Shown here: piece after piece, positions 1 to 14,163 of the stretch
How the letters are laid out: each line of letters starts with the position of its first letter
Numbering within the stretch: the stretch's first letter is position 1
Source: Bugula neritina
Taxonomy: Eukaryota > Bryozoa > Gymnolaemata > Cheilostomatida > Bugulidae
Length of the DNA: 64,000 nt
Assembly: GCA_964035545.1 (NCBI GenBank)
Contig: OZ037772.1
Coordinates: 1,019,001-1,083,000 of the forward strand
Reading direction: 5' to 3'
Made by a program: the position numbers and the translations under genes
Notes under the pieces: generated by a model
What the model saw: only the letters and a program-made list of their open reading frames with translations
The model's database searches: none
What the model was told of the DNA's origin: nothing

Positions 1-1960
1 TATTTATGTAGTCTGACATGCTGCAGTTTTCAATCTTTATGCATTTTTCAGTTGACAACATTCTTCTACCGCCTTCCCTTCTGCTAAAATACAGCCTGCC
101 TACATCTGCTCTCGGATAGGGTGCACGGTTTGTTGTCATTAGCTTCCTTGTCTTTCAGTCTATATTTTTTAGCTCATGAAACAGTTCAGTCAAGTATTCT
201 AGCTGTGTAATGCACTGCTGTTACTGCCCATGTGTTTATTGCTTTGATTGTGTTCTCACCATTCAGTTTTGAATCCAGAACTTTTCTTATTTGTTTGTAG
301 TACTCCTTGATCTTATTTTTCATTTCATATATTTGTATTCCATCAATCTCAAGAACTCCTAGATATTTATACGGCTTCTCACCCAGATCTTTGATTACCT
401 GTTCATCAGGCAAACTGATTCCTGTGTCCTTAATTTTCTTTCCCTGTCTCATAACCAGTGTGGCACATTTTTTAATCCAAATTTCATTTCTATATTCCTT
501 GTGAAGATCCCGGCAGTGTTTACCAAAGCTTCCAGTTCCTACTTTGATTTCCTATTTACCTTCAGGTCATCCACATATAGGAGATGGTTTGTTTTCTGTC
601 TCGTCGAAATTTGCATCATTGAGCCGCTTCTGTCATGCGAATCGGTAGTTGGAGAAAAGGAATAGAGATAAAAAGTCTCCTTGGAAAATTCTTAGTTTGA
701 TCTTTATTTCTCCTATCTTTTCTTCCAGGTATTTCAGTTGTGTTTTCCAGGTTTCATGCTTTTTCTTATCAACCTTATGACATTAATTGCTATTCCAGTT
801 GTTTGCATCGTTTCTAAGATCTAATTTCCTTGTCTTTACATATGCTCCAATTTGTTGCTAACTTTATTTAGTCATTCTGCATTGGTATTATTTTTAGTTG
901 GCTGACCCCATATATTTTATCAGAATGCTTTTGATTTCCTTGTCAGGTGCCTCTTTAGATGTACGTATTCATTTCCTCGTAATTCTTGACAAAAGCGCTT
1001 ATCATTGTAAACATTGTGTTCTGATTATATTGATCAACTCATTCTGTATATCTGTTTATCTTCTGGCTTACAGCTCTCAGGTTTTGCTTCAGTTTTTCAA
1101 TCACCACACCACACTCTTTGTTCTTTATCCTATATTTTTCTTCAACCATTCTTCTCAATGAATCATTGTAAGCTCTACTTTTTCACTCTGCTATTTTACT
1201 TAAGTCTGATCTAATTTCTTTTTATTTCTTCTGCAGTCGTATTTTCCATACTTGTACATTGTCAGTTTTTCTTTTTCCTTTTTGTTACACACTTGTTCTG
1301 TTATTAAACTCAATGGTATTAATAATCTCAACACAGTTTAGCACATCATTAATCTGTTTTACTGCCTGTAGTAATTTGACCCTCTCAATGTGCCTAAGGG
1401 CTCTTAGTGTTGGTCGATCATTAGACAGTTTGTTATGCTCATTTATAATTTTTCTACTAACACTTTTTCTACCTCTGAACTAGGTACTCTTAAAATTCTC
1501 ATGGCTGATTTATATGCTATCTCATGTTGTACTATAACATCCTCTATTTGCAAATTTAGCTCTTCATTATCTTCTTCACCAATTGATGTGCCTAGTTCTT
1601 GCAAGGTTCCTTCTTCAATCTTATGGAGTTCTTCTTCCATAAAATGCTTGTGTTTCTTCATAGTTCTTGCTTAATCCGCTAGTCTCTATTCGCTGATGTT
1701 AAACTCTCCTCTGTTTTCCAGCGTTTGCACATTCTTTTTAAATAATTCTTTGATCCGGGTCTACAGAGCTCATACATTGTTTTTCTATAACCTCTCAATT
1801 TGGGTGTACTTTTGAAGCAGCATTTCATGACAACTTTGTTGTCTTCTCTTGAGTATCTTCTTTTAGTTGTGCCATTAACGGGTTGACGGCCGTAGGTTGC
1901 CTGGCCCTCCACATACCCACTGCCAGACGAGACATGCCATGTTTAGTTTGACATACCATT
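1..1960 (-). pseudogene. decayed non-LTR (LINE) retrotransposon, ORF2-type reverse transcriptase, runs off left edge
   Basis: Reading the minus strand from about 1912 to 1, broken frames give pieces of one LINE polyprotein. An N-terminal segment (1912-1679) is rich in Lys/Arg. An acidic, probably helical segment lies at 1661-1443. A degenerate 'FQGDFLSLFLF' around 680-640 corresponds to the GDxLSPLLF-type RT box. 'LLYVDDLK' near 590-565 is the catalytic YxDD box. The RT thumb-type stretch 'KYLGVLEIDGIQIYEMKNKI' is at 365-300. The C-terminal part after the thumb ('APYPRADVGRLYFSRREGGR') continues to the window edge. Each box is a recognisable RT motif, but they lie in different frames separated by stops, so the copy is inactive. 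No endonuclease domain was recognised. The element type is inferred from motif order; the exact clade is not assigned. Confidence 0.75.
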
Positions 1961-4900
1961 AACGTCGTTGGCTTTATTAGTTCTATTTTAATGGATCATA
2001 TTATTATTTTTAATTATTATTATTATCACTATCAGTAGCAAATAAATAATTTTATATTTGTTATTAGTTACTACTTATAGAAATTGAGTGCCACAGCTTG
2101 AGGGTTATAAAGTCAGTCTTAGTCAATGTAATGTGGATGCTGATACTGACATTTGGCTTTGAGCTCATAGTTATATTGCTAACAACTATACCTAAGGATA
2201 ACAGGAGTATTAAAATGTTAATTTATAAGGATTATAACCTTAGAGTGGAGATATTATTCTCAATTTATTTAGTTTTTACTTTACTAACTTTTATTTTATT
2301 CATCAACCTTACTGTCTATTTAAATAGCAAACTAAAGAATAATTATGAAGGCCTTTGAATTGAAGTACTTTTCTGTAGCTGATTAGATTTCAAGTATTAA
2401 AATAACATACTAAGACAGAATACCATTATATGAGCTAGATTAATAAAGTAAAGAAGATTTCTTTGTTAATCAAAATATAGGTGTCACATATGCCTATTTT
2501 TAAGATTATGTTCTTATATGTGCTGTCTTTTTAATATTTTTAAAGTGCTACATTTTGAGGGTAGCCTACATCAATATGAGTGCCCTGTAATTGCTTGTCA
2601 ACTATAAGAGTTAGACCTATAAACTGTCTCATTTTCAAATTATCTTTACTTTTCTAATTGATGTTAACATGACTATTCCTATTAGTATTTTGGTGTTTCC
2701 CATTAGTAATGTTTGAACTAACATCAATATCATTGTTAATTTGTCTAATTATTCAAATTTTAATATTCATCATTTGTGAACAGTAAAAAAAATTTTGTCT
2801 TTCTTAAATTAATGTGATGCTAGATTAGCTACTCTAGCAAGTGTGTATTGTGCAATGAGTACTAATGCCATATTTTTGCACTTCTTGTTCTATATAATTT
2901 AGATTTAAGGTAACAATTCCTAAAGCTATCACATAATGCTGCTATCAGTTATAAAGATGTCACTGATCCAAACATTGAAAACCAGCTGAGTGCATGCAAG
3001 GTTGAAAACTTATTTTCTCTGGTTAGGTAAGTAGAAAGGTATTTGCTGTAATTTACAACTATTTTGTTTTCAACATCCTTGATGTTCATCTCTAAAAGAT
3101 AAGTAGCACATAATGGTACCTGTTTTACTTAGCAGAAGAAATTATTGTCAAAGCTCTATTACTACATTTTAAATTGTATGACACTCTTTTGACTACATTT
3201 GATTTCATATCTCAAATAATTATATTTCTGACTCATGAAACTGTAACCACACACTTGAGAACAAAATAAATAATGATATGGAAGCTTTCTTTACCTTTGT
3301 CAATTTAGTCAACAGCCAATGACTGAAAACATGTTTTGTACACTATTGATTGCCTCTCTATTTCCGCTATAAGGCAGAAACTTTAATCTCAAAATTTAAG
3401 ACACTGGCAATTCTTCCAATAATACGTTGTTCAAAACAAATATTTTTTGCCAAGTAATATAGTATTTAATTATATTTTTTAGTCAAAGAAATTTGTTTGG
3501 TTTCTTGTGTCATCTTGAATAGCTTGTTATTCATTATCTTTTTCTTCGTGTTATGACTATGAGTGTATATAACCATTGCTGACAGGTTTTTCCCCCATCA
3601 CTATATGTTTCTCTGTTTACTCTCTAACAGTTTTATTTCCGTTCATTTTTTAGAGTTTACTAAAATGACATGGGTGTGCTTTGTTGTGGCTCCTAATTGA
3701 GCGCATCCGTTGAGATTATAATTGGAAGTTTTGTTGAAACTGAGCTGAGGCCTCTTACTCCTAAAGGCAAGAATTTGAGTCATCTTAGCTACTTGTAACA
3801 TATCAACATCGAACAGCACCATTCCACTACTCTAAGCTTAAGGTTTTGGCTGCATTAGATCAACAGGTAAGTTTAATAGTTTGTATTTCGTACACTATTT
3901 CATGATGTCTGTTCAGCATTTACTTGGTAGCACACATTTATAGATTTTGCATTCTTTTAGTTTTTTGCAGTACAACTTTTCTACGCAACTATTACACTGT
4001 TGTTGCTGTTAATTGTAGTTTATTCTGCTTGACCATGCAATTATTGAATTATGTTGCAAAGGTGATTGAGTCCTTTTATTTAATTTAGTACACACTAGAA
4101 ATCTGCAGTTTTTAGCCATTTTTACAATTTAGCTGCTAATGAACAATGCTTTTTGCTTAAAATTAGTGAGACATCAAGAAATACACCTAAATAATCAAGG
4201 TTCTTCTTAATTTTGCATGATTTCTCATGTTTTTTCCTATTTATTCATTTCATTTGGATTGCCTACTGTTACAAACTAACCGTGGCAATCCCCAGTCAGA
4301 AGTTGCTGTAATTAGAAAAAAGCATAGGAAATCAAAGAAAATTAAAAAGAGCCTTGATTATTTAGGTGTATTTATTGATATTTTTTTAGTTTCGGGCCAA
4401 AACTCATGTTCATTAGCAAAAACTTGAGATCTTCAGTATGTACTAACTTAAATAAAATGAACCAATTGCAGTAAATTTCTGCATTTTCTAATACTTCTCA
4501 AATTTACACCTAAAATAGTGCTGTCTTAAGAAAATGACACTAGCTGCTGTTTTCATGTATGTGCCCCAATTGTATATAATGCTGTTGATTTGTTTAGTGC
4601 TTTTTCTATTTGTTTGTTATATAACTTTTCTTTTATGGTTGTTGCCAGCACCTAAAGCATTATTCATTAGTGTCAATTAATTTCTACTCACAGTTTTACT
4701 GTTACATAGTTTATAAAGCCGTTGTGTCAACTTTTCTAGATATCCTGGTTAAAATTGTTCCACTTGATGAATGGCATAGGGCATATGCAATAGCAAAACA
4801 GTTGCAGGCTGTTTTGGAAAAAAAATTGTGCATATAACCTTTATTTTATACATGTTATTTAGGCTTTGGTAGAACTGTTGGAGAGCCTTCCTCTTGAATA

Positions 4901-7900
4901 AAGCTACTCAACTTCCCGGATTCTACTTTATTGACATTAACCCACTACCTACAAAACGCCTTGAAATTTAGCTAATAAATTATGTATTTTGTGAGTTTTT
5001 TTAAATGTACAATGTTATGTATAAATTACAATCAGTTTATATATATATACATGTCTTTTGCTACTTAGTATTACAGTGTAAAAAGCATTTCAGGGTTAAC
5101 AATTTAATTAATTGGCCCTAACAGTAATTATGTATAATACAGATTTGCAGATGCTTTAAATGAACCCAAAAAGCTGATGTTGTTAAACAGTGTACAAAAT
5201 AGTCACCTCATATCGGCCAGACATGCTTAGTCATTACCTAGCATTAAAATCATATTATGAATGCAGTCAAGTTTTGATATGCATCCCTATTATTGATAGT
5301 TTGTGAACCAGCAATTAAATATCAAGAAGCAATATTACTAACCAATGTGCTGGTTAAAGAGTTTCAAGTTGTAGTTATAGTATCAAACTATTATAATGGC
5401 ATAAAAACTATCAGTTAAAATATCTTATTAATATTTACTACAGGAATACATATTATAGGTGTGCTAAAAATCTGGTAGAAGCATCAATTATTTTAGATGT
5501 TTTGGATTTAGTATCTCTGTACTATAATGTAATATACAGAACATCAGGTGCTGTCTCCACAGTGCATTGATGGCACTAATGAATATTAATACATGCAGGC
5601 AGTGTTGGTAATGATTTATTGAAATAGGAGTTTAAAAACTGTTTAAACAACAATGAAATGCCTGAGATTAGTCCAAGGAGAGGGGTATTTCAAGCTAGCA
5701 GATGAGCAATATAGATGCGAAAGTCTTGCCTAAAAATCATTATTGTTATATCTAGTCATTAATTTCTTGCAATAGATCTATTTCACTATTGAGAAGAACA
5801 AAATTAGCTAGTAAACACTGTAATAGAGTCAAGGCATTTTGGCAGTGCTAGTTTAAAATAAACCTGGGATAGTCGAATAGCAGAAGTACTTTTTGATGCA
5901 TAATATAATTATGTACAGCTTAAGATTTTGCAATACTGTGTTTTCAGTGAGATATTAATTTCAATAGCTACATTAAAATAATGTACGCAGTGATGCAAGT
6001 GATGCAAAATCTTCTAAGATGCTATGACTGTAGCAGTTTGCTACTAGTCTCAAGTAACAAACCAAATAGCCTTTCTTTGTGCCATCATCCAAATGCCAAA
6101 CAAATAACTCATTCACTCTGTAACAACAAGGTGGTCTCCCAAGTAGATTGTTAGACATTTCAGGCATTAATAACCAAAGGCTTTTCACTTTGGCATAATT
6201 GTATAGTTACCCAGCTAAATAAATAATGTATTCATGGTATTGTAATTCCAAGCCATGCATTTATCTGTGAATGCAGCTAAGTATTTAATACGGCCATACA
6301 TTTATGTACTATGTAGCAATGCCTAATGTAGCTGTCAAGCTTCTACTTATACTCATTTTACTGATGCTTTACTTCTGATTACATGATTACAAACATAGCA
6401 GTTCAAACAAAATTATTTTAGATAGGAATAAATATAATGCTCCTAGCAAATGTTGTAAAACTATTTTCCAAAAACATATACTTTGCAAACAAACTTTTCA
6501 GAAAGTTATAATGCATTTATCATATTATTGTTTCATTTAAAAGTTATAATGATAGAATATTATACTTAAAACACACCCAAATTTTTAGATTCTTGTAATA
6601 TTGTTAAACAAGAGTTAACAGTAAGATTGGCTGTAGAGTAGAATGTTTAGCTGTTTGTACTGAAGCTAACAAGTAACTGGCATTAAAAAGATATGTAGAT
6701 AAAAAGTGACAGAATAACAACTGGCTTGTATATTGGTAGTGCAAAAATCTGTATATAACAGTTTAAACAAATACCCATTAGAATAAATGGTAACCCAGTA
6801 CTTAAAATGTGGTATGTCATAATACATATTTGTGGTGTATTGACTAGGCTAGATCAACACATAGCACTATATAATTGCTTTAGTATTTACAATTAGTTTG
6901 TGGTCTGGTGGGATTTGTTGATAGCCATTGTCTTTATTAACATAACAGTTTCATAAAATTAGCAGTTTTCCTTATTCACCTAGTTAATTTTTAAGATTTA
7001 TGTACAATATTTACATATTAGGATATAAAAAATATCTTCAACCAGTGAATATCAAAATAATGATTAAAGACATATTTTATGTCATATTCTTGTGGCAATC
7101 TAAATAATAAGCTGGTCTAAATTGTACTTGTGCAAACAGAACCAGCTCATGAATATATGTTGTCTTTTTTTAACTTGACAGTTAATCTAATATGGATGTG
7201 TATTTTATACTTGCTTTTGTGTTTAAGGTGATAAAATTGCACTGGTTAGGTAAATAAACATTGCTTGTTTGGCGTGCTTTTGCGTGGCATTGCATATTAT
7301 GCTAAACTAATGGCCAGTTTTGCAGTAGCTTCACCATAACCTTCAAAAGAATGCAAATATCATCTAATTATTGTAAGCTTTTTAAGTTAACTTGACTAGC
7401 TATAAACACATGTAAAACTATTAGGCTATTCCAATTTCACGATATACATAGCTCTATAATTCTGAAAAACTGCTAGGTAGAGTGGAAATTAAACATGATC
7501 TATTCATTGCTAAAGTATTACAGCTATGAATAATATATATGTGATTACCTGAGTGATATCACAATCTTCACTTGCTAAGTTAGTTTAAATACAGGAAAAA
7601 AAATTAATCTGGGGAAAGATTATATATGAGAAGCTGTTTTTGTAATAATTCCCTGCTCTAGGTGGTTTAGAAGAATTGTTTTAAAGCAAAACTTTTGCAT
7701 ACATGAGTTGAATAAAATCATTGAGAGTTTTATGAAGGTCTATTTGTGTATAGGTAGCCCTATGTCACAACTCAAGTTTTTAGATTTTATGTAATTTGTG
7801 GTGCAAAGTTGCAAATAAAAACCTTATTTTAATAATACTTGGACATATGCAAGCAATAAAGATAATGAAAAAAATGCTATAGTTGCTAATTAGCTAATAT

Positions 7901-9430
7901 TACTTGCATATGATGCAAATATTTGTATGCATGCATGTTTAGTTTATTAGCATTGGTTAGATATAATTGAATATATAGATTTGATGTGGAAATTAAAGAA
8001 AATCAATATGTTGTGTTCTATATACAACAACAGTTTTTACATTGGTTTGTTAATTACTTCATAAATCATTTATTACTTCATGCAATATTTGTTCCTGCAA
8101 CTTTGCAGTGTGGCAAAATGCATTTCAAAGACATATATTAAGTGATTTTAATTATACTAGAATTTTCAAACTAAGAATTTTTGGGGAGTTTTCTTCTTCC
8201 TAAGACATATGTGGCAATTGAACACATAATAAGTGGTGGGCCACAACTCCTTTATACAACCTTGCAAGAAATTATGCAGCCATTTAAATAGAAAAGGAAT
8301 TATTGAATTTATTTATTCAACATTATTAGTATTTTATAAATATTTGTTGCATTTAATTAATGAGCATAAAATTTGTCTTACAAATACTCTAATTAACAGC
8401 ATGGTAAAAATATATTATATATACTGGTATATATTTTGTATTGTATTAGATTTAGGCTACATTTCTAATTAAAATGAGTTAATGGCTAAGTTTAAATATC
8501 TTCGACTTATAGATTACATTTTTATGTGCTATAAAAATTTAACTCGTTTGTTACGACATTTCTCCATGCATAAAAGCAAAACTTACGGCAAGAAATCCTT
8601 AGCTAGAAAGATAAATAATAATTTACTTTAATTACATCAAAAGCTAATATCAGCAAGCATTCTATAAATAATGGTAATTTACCTAGTGTAATTTTTCTTA
8701 AACTAGCTAAGCTTGCTTGGTACTTTAATAAGTTTATTGGCATAGTGTATTATGTTATACTTATATATTTTTAAGGCTTTAAGGAAAATGATGTTTTAGC
8801 TGCGTTATTCCTAATGCAAGCCTTACAAATTTACAATATATTATACTAAAATATTATATTTGTAATTAGAAAGAAAACAAATTACTTTCATAAACTTATA
8901 ATTATTGCATTCTGTTATTGTTAATGCTAGAATAACAAATTGAACACGGCATATGCTTCCCTAACCACATGCTTTTAAGCGGATTAAAAATAATTTGCCA
9001 ATTTTTAAATATGAGGAACAAACTCCTCGATAGTTTCTACATTTGCGCATGATTTTATCAAGATAGGCTTGCTTTTGCGTCAACCTGTAGCCAGTGCAAC
9101 TATACTTTATGTAACGAGTAAAACAGACTCATTTCAAAGTACACAGTCTAAAGGGTAGGAATTACTACAAAGAAAAGTGCCGGTTAAAAGTTAATTATAA
9201 TTGGAAATAAGGTGAAATATCAGTCAGAAATTAAAAAGTGTCAACTAAAAAGGTGTATTGTTATTTCTTTTTGGCTTAATGAAAATGTTTTTTGAGGAAG
9301 AAGTACGAGAAACATCTAGGAGGGGTTCATATCCACCACTGGCGACTACCTGTTTATTGATGAAGAACTATCCAATGATAGTACAGTATTATGGTCTTTT
9401 GCCTTATAATTGGCTTTGATTTTTTTATGT
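1961..9430. other. AT-rich region with no supportable gene
   Basis: About 7.5 kb with short, compositionally biased open frames only (for example 2098-2358 plus, hydrophobic and AT-driven). I found no conserved protein motif, no convincing exon with splice sites, no RNA gene and no long repeat. It may be intergenic, or a long 5' intron of the gene that follows. Confidence 0.6.
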
Positions 9431-12400
9431 CTAATTACGAGATACTAAACAGATGCAAAGTATGTTGTGCATAGGCAGTTTTTTTATGTCTCTAAACAAC
9501 ATTCTAGGAAAATATATACTGGATTTTATGTATACAGAGGAGACAGTAGCATCCCATGACTTGGCATCTTTGAGTGATTTGTCTTGTGAGTTACGAGAAA
9601 GTCTGACTGGTGGAATAGAGACTCTGTCTGAGAAAGTTGCAGAGTTGAATGACATCTCAAAGGATGCCTGGAAAGAACTGAGTAAAATAGAAGATGAAGT
9701 GAAGAAGATGGTTGCCAGAGTAAACGCTGTAGCTGACGCTCAGGTATGCTGACATGGTGATGCCATGTAATATTATTTCTGTTTGTCTGAAATTGGAATT
9801 TGCATTTGGTCTTTGAGTTGTAATCAGAAAGGAATTTTATTTGCCACTAGAATTAACTGGCCATTAAAGTATTATCATTCTGTGTGAAAGTAGCAGTAGT
9901 CATTTATCACATGTTACTCAGTGCAGAGGAACCTGTCAATACAGATGACTCACTCATCCTTCTGCAACTGTCAATCACTCACACAGAGAGGTTGGCTGTG
10001 TGAGTGATTGACAGGTGTCAGGAGGAGGAGACTAGTCACGTGATGTACTAGCTCTCTGCTGTGTATAGAGTGTCACGTGACTGAGTCATTGTCCACTCAG
10101 TGGGTGATCTGTCTCTTTCATTTCAAGTGTAGAGGTTGTGAGGTGCATATGTGGTTACACTGTGTTACTATTTATTAGATAGAAGAGATTAGAAAGAGAG
10201 CTACAAACCTGAGGCTAGAAATATATGGATATTTGAAGAGCTGCACACAGATAGTGGATAATTATAGAATAGAGCTGGCCTTGAGTAAGACAATGGGCAG
10301 ACAGTCTCTGCTGGACACAGTACAACATGCAGTTGATAAGTTCAATGATGCAGGGATTGTGAGAGACTACAAAGAGATGAGTGAGAAGATGGAAAAGGCT
10401 ACAGATATTGGTGTAATAGAGAAGTGTGTACTTCCAGACAGCATCTTGGTACCAACATGTAGGTGGAGTCTATAAATAGTAACACTAACTATAAATAACT
10501 TTCTGCTTGTAATCAGTTGAATTGCTTTCACTGAATATTTTAATAGTAGAATAAGTAGGTAGAGTTTATTTATTAGAGAATTGAGTTTTGTTCTACTCTC
10601 ACATTATGAGACATTCCTGCAGTGTTTCAGAGTTTATGATGTATAAGTGAGCTGCTAAACTGTGTTATGCTGACTACCTGCTGTCAGTATCAACAAGATA
10701 TTCTCACTTAGACCTGCGCATCACGTAGCAACTTGTAGTAACTACAGACTGCTTGTATTTAAAACATCTTTTTATTTTAAGTTTGAAAATCTGTTCCCAC
10801 CTCCTCAGGTGATGAGATTCTCAAGTTATAGAATTGTTATTTTGTTGTTGCAGACAGTGAAGACAGTCTGGGACTGAAGCTGCTGCAGCCACCATCTTCT
10901 CTACAGTCTGATGGACTTCCTGTACGTGACTCGTGTTGGACAGTAAACATCTCAGCTGATGGACATCTGATGTGTGTGACACGAGAAGGTGTAGAAGTAA
11001 TAAATAGAGACACTCTGGATACTATCAGCTCAGTGAAGGACACCAACACTACAGAGTGGGGGGAGATAATCCAACCTGAAGGGGTGATGGTTGGCAGCTG
11101 GTATAACAGAGAGGAGAAAACAGCTGAAGTCGCACTTCTTGATCCGAACTCCTTTGAGAAGACTCGCTCTCTCTACAAGAAGTCAGTAGGTGGACTCTTC
11201 ACTTACTATAGAATAGCTCAGCACGACTCACTGCTCTGTATTGTAGACTACAGAGAGAACCAGCTGGTAGTCTGCAACCTAGTTGACAATAAAATACAGA
11301 AGTTCCCACTTCCTGAGATGAAGTACCCTCGTCCTGTATGCATCCTCCCAGACTCAACTCTCCTCATAGGAGACTACACTGAAGATGGTAAAGCGAGAAG
11401 ATATAAAGTGGAGAACACAACTCTCACTCTAATGTGGGAGTTTCCTCACATCTCAGAACCATCTGGTATTTCCTTTGATCCAACATCTGAACTGATTCAC
11501 ATCTGTACAGTGAGAGGACCTCTCCTCATCCTCTCACTTGAAGGTAAGTTATTTTAAATATAATTATGTTGTAGTAAATAATATATTTTAATAATTAACA
11601 GTAAACAACTTCCACTCATTAGATATATTATGATATTGTTAGTATTTATCAAGTCACTGATGTTATTTTTAGCTAAAAGTTATGTAATAAAGACTGTAAC
11701 ATGCTGATAGTAGATGTTATATTCTTCATCACATGACTTGTAGCTAATAATAATATTAGTGAATAATACTGCCTCCCTACAATAAGTTTATTTCCAGCTG
11801 CAGTAACATGCAGGATGTAAGCACAGGTAAAAGTGTATATTATACTGTATAGGTTTAAGGTGTACTCTGTGTAGTGTGCAGTGAGCTCTTAGTAAACTCT
11901 CTATTCAGTCTTCCTTTCCAAGGGTTCACCTGGTAGAGTAGAGGATAGGGACTCCACACTGCTAAGTGAGTTGGTGCTGCAAGGGGTTCAAACCCACCTA
12001 TCAGCGTGTCTAGTTAGTATACTATGCAAGTGTTTTACAGTAATTTTAGAGGTGCTCAGTCTAACAACTGTACAGACTGCCAGCTACATATGAGTTATGA
12101 GTTGTAGTTTGACTTCAGTCTATTGCTGCTGTTGTTTTGGTCATCAGATAATTTAAATATAAATAATTTGATACTTTTTGACTGCCATTACTGAGACTAT
12201 GTAATTTGATGATGGCTGGTAGAGCAGTGTTTGCTGGTGAGACTCAGGTGGCTGTGGTTGGTTCTTGTCAAGTATTTAATATGTGATAATGTTGGAGTAG
12301 CTGCAGTAGTAATAAAAGTACACACGTGGGTGTGTTCTTGTTAAGAGCCACAGGCTAAGTTTGTGAGTCAAGGTCAATATTGTTGTATAATGAGACACTA

Positions 12401-12653
12401 TTTTCTGCTCTATTTGAGTATTTACTTCATGCATATAACCTGCTTAGTTGCATCTTTAAAGGCAGTCTGTCTGTTTCTCTCAATACACACCAACTGATAC
12501 AATATGATGCTATTATTTACAGGTCAACTGGTGCTTACTGTTCCCAGAGAAAGTCTTGGTGTGAGTGACTGGGTGAGGGACATTGCGGTGTGTAACAGAG
12601 ACACAGTGTTTCTAGCATGTAGAGATGGTTTGAGGAGATACACAATAAAATAG
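9430..12653 (+). CDS. coiled-coil plus beta-propeller protein (TRIM/NHL-like), four exons, N-terminus uncertain
   Basis: Four exons join in phase. Exon A ends at 9743 (CAG|GTATGC); it starts either at ATG 9453 or after an acceptor at about 9538. The others are exon B 10179-10458, exon C 10854-11543 and exon D 12533-12653 (stop TAG). All introns have GT-AG borders and phases 0, 1 and 1 match. A and B encode a charged helical region ('ETLSEKVAELNDISKDAWKE', 'DYKEMSEKMEKA') consistent with the coiled coil after B-boxes in TRIM-like proteins. C and D encode repeated beta-strand units ('SADGHLMCVTREGVEVI', 'CILPDSTLLIGDY', 'PSGISFDPTSELIHICTV', 'VFLACRDGLRRYTIK') like NHL/WD-type propeller blades. 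Expected length is about 435-460 aa. No RING or B-box was found upstream, so the N-terminus is either divergent or lost. The family call is by appearance only. The last exon has an inverted duplicate at 22891-23024. Confidence 0.7.
9944..10043. repeat. intronic inverted repeat (foldback) with perfect 19-bp arms
   Basis: Arms 9968-9986 (CTGTCAATCACTCACACAG) and 9996-10014 are exact reverse complements around a 9-nt loop. Similarity continues imperfectly outward (GACTCACTC.. against GACTAGTCTCC..) for about 20 bp more per side. It lies in the intron between exons A and B of the beta-propeller gene. It could be a small foldback MITE. Confidence 0.7.
11925..12010 (+). repeat. tRNA-derived SINE head or tRNA pseudogene
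   Basis: In the intron between exons C and D, a stretch beginning GTTCACCTGGTAGAGTAG resembles a Pol III box A, and GGGTTCAAACCC about 50 bp later resembles box B. The acceptor-stem halves do not pair well, so it is not called as a functional tRNA. Confidence 0.5.
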
Positions 12654-13577
12654 TAAACTCATCAGCTACAGGTTACTAATGATCAGCTCAGTGAGGTCCT
12701 GAGAGATGAATTGGATAATATTTGTCATCAACATAATTATTTCATCACAATTCATCAATACACACACTCTGTAATTATAGTTAGATATGAGATGTTTTAC
12801 TGTATCAAATATATGTTGCCATTTTACTATCTAATAAAGTTTATTTGCTAGCGAAAATATAGTCTGTTTTCATGCCTCATTAGCTTTAGTTCAAGTTGAG
12901 TTCAGTTACTAAAAATAATCTTTACTGGAGCAGTAACTGTAAATGACTTGTCTGTGGGAGAATTTATTTACTGAATTGACATGCAGGTGCAAGTAACTCC
13001 AACATGACTAAGTAAATTTATTCCAACCATTCACAATGTTATACATTCCATTGCTGTGCAAACAATAGCATTGAGTAGCCAATCAAATTGTTTCTTGTCA
13101 TGCAATCAGGAATCTGATAAATAATATATAAGGCAATCAACTAGATATAAACACTGTATTACTCTACACATGAGCTGTCTGTGATACAGCTGCTTTGTGA
13201 AATGTGTGTAATTTGATGAGTTTAGTACAATTGGTTGCAGTTTAATTATGACATGTTCACCATTATGTAATATTAGAGGACAACTCCTATCCAGTGTGCA
13301 GTGGTAGTATACTATTAGTCAAAGGGAGTGCTCAGTATAATATAAATATAGCTGACCACTCCTACACCAACACTCCTGAACACCAGGTAGACGACAAGAA
13401 CTCTTGAACACTACTCAGGTTGAGGGACTCCACCCACCCAGGCACCCCTGAACACCATCCAAGGCAGACGTGTTCTGGATCACAGTCTTAACTCCTCACA
13501 GACTAAAACAGGAGCTGGAGTCATCCCCACAGCCAAGCAACCCATGCCAATATACCAACCCTAGCTGACCTGAATAC
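12654..13577. other. spacer downstream of the beta-propeller gene
   Basis: No coding signal. Contains an AATAAA-type signal (about 12833) after the stop codon of the gene, then AT-rich DNA up to the target site of Gypsy-1. The first ~130 bp resemble, in inverted orientation, the sequence around 22780-22890. Confidence 0.5.
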
Positions 13578-13882
13578 TGTTATAATTTTCAGATTAGGGT
13601 TGATATGCTATCCAGAGAGTCTATTTATCTAGTATAGAACTGCACCAGGCTAAGTCGAGTGAACGAGTATATTTTATTCACAACTATACATCATAAAAAC
13701 ACGATACATTATTTCTAACAAGTTACACATCTAATCTATTTCACACTCTAGCTTCGACTGAGTTAGCAGCGGGAAACAACAATTGCTGCTAACTATCAAC
13801 TACGCTAATTGGCTATCCATTGTTCCGGGTCAATTACGCGACCCTACATGTTGTGCTGCTGGTAGTTCCACGAACCACCACA
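13578..13882 (-). repeat. Gypsy-1 3' LTR
   Basis: 305 bp, identical by eye to 20770-21074. Preceded by ATAC (13574-13577), the target-site duplication. Confidence 0.93.
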
Positions 13883-14163
13883 CCGCCCCCACCAGCAGAA
13901 AGCCATCTTTCTGATATATATATAAAAAAAAACATTCAATAGTAATTGCATACATCAGTGGACAAAAATAATACATAATATACAGGAAGAGACATAATAA
14001 TACACAGAGTCGTTATAACGATCCGTTGCATACAATTGGCCAGCTGTAGATAGACGAGGAATACTAGCTAGCTGTGGTATTAGACAAGGAATAACCTGTC
14101 TAGCAGTTAAGCATTTGCACGAGTTTGGTTCCTCACCAAATGTGGAGTATTCTGGGTAGCATA

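Noticed and set aside
2098-2358. 86-codon hydrophobic ORF on the plus strand
   Set aside because: AT-driven composition, no recognisable motif, no splice or promoter context; probably chance.
5973-6188. 71-codon minus-strand ORF
   Set aside because: Isolated in AT-rich DNA without motif or neighbours; not supportable.
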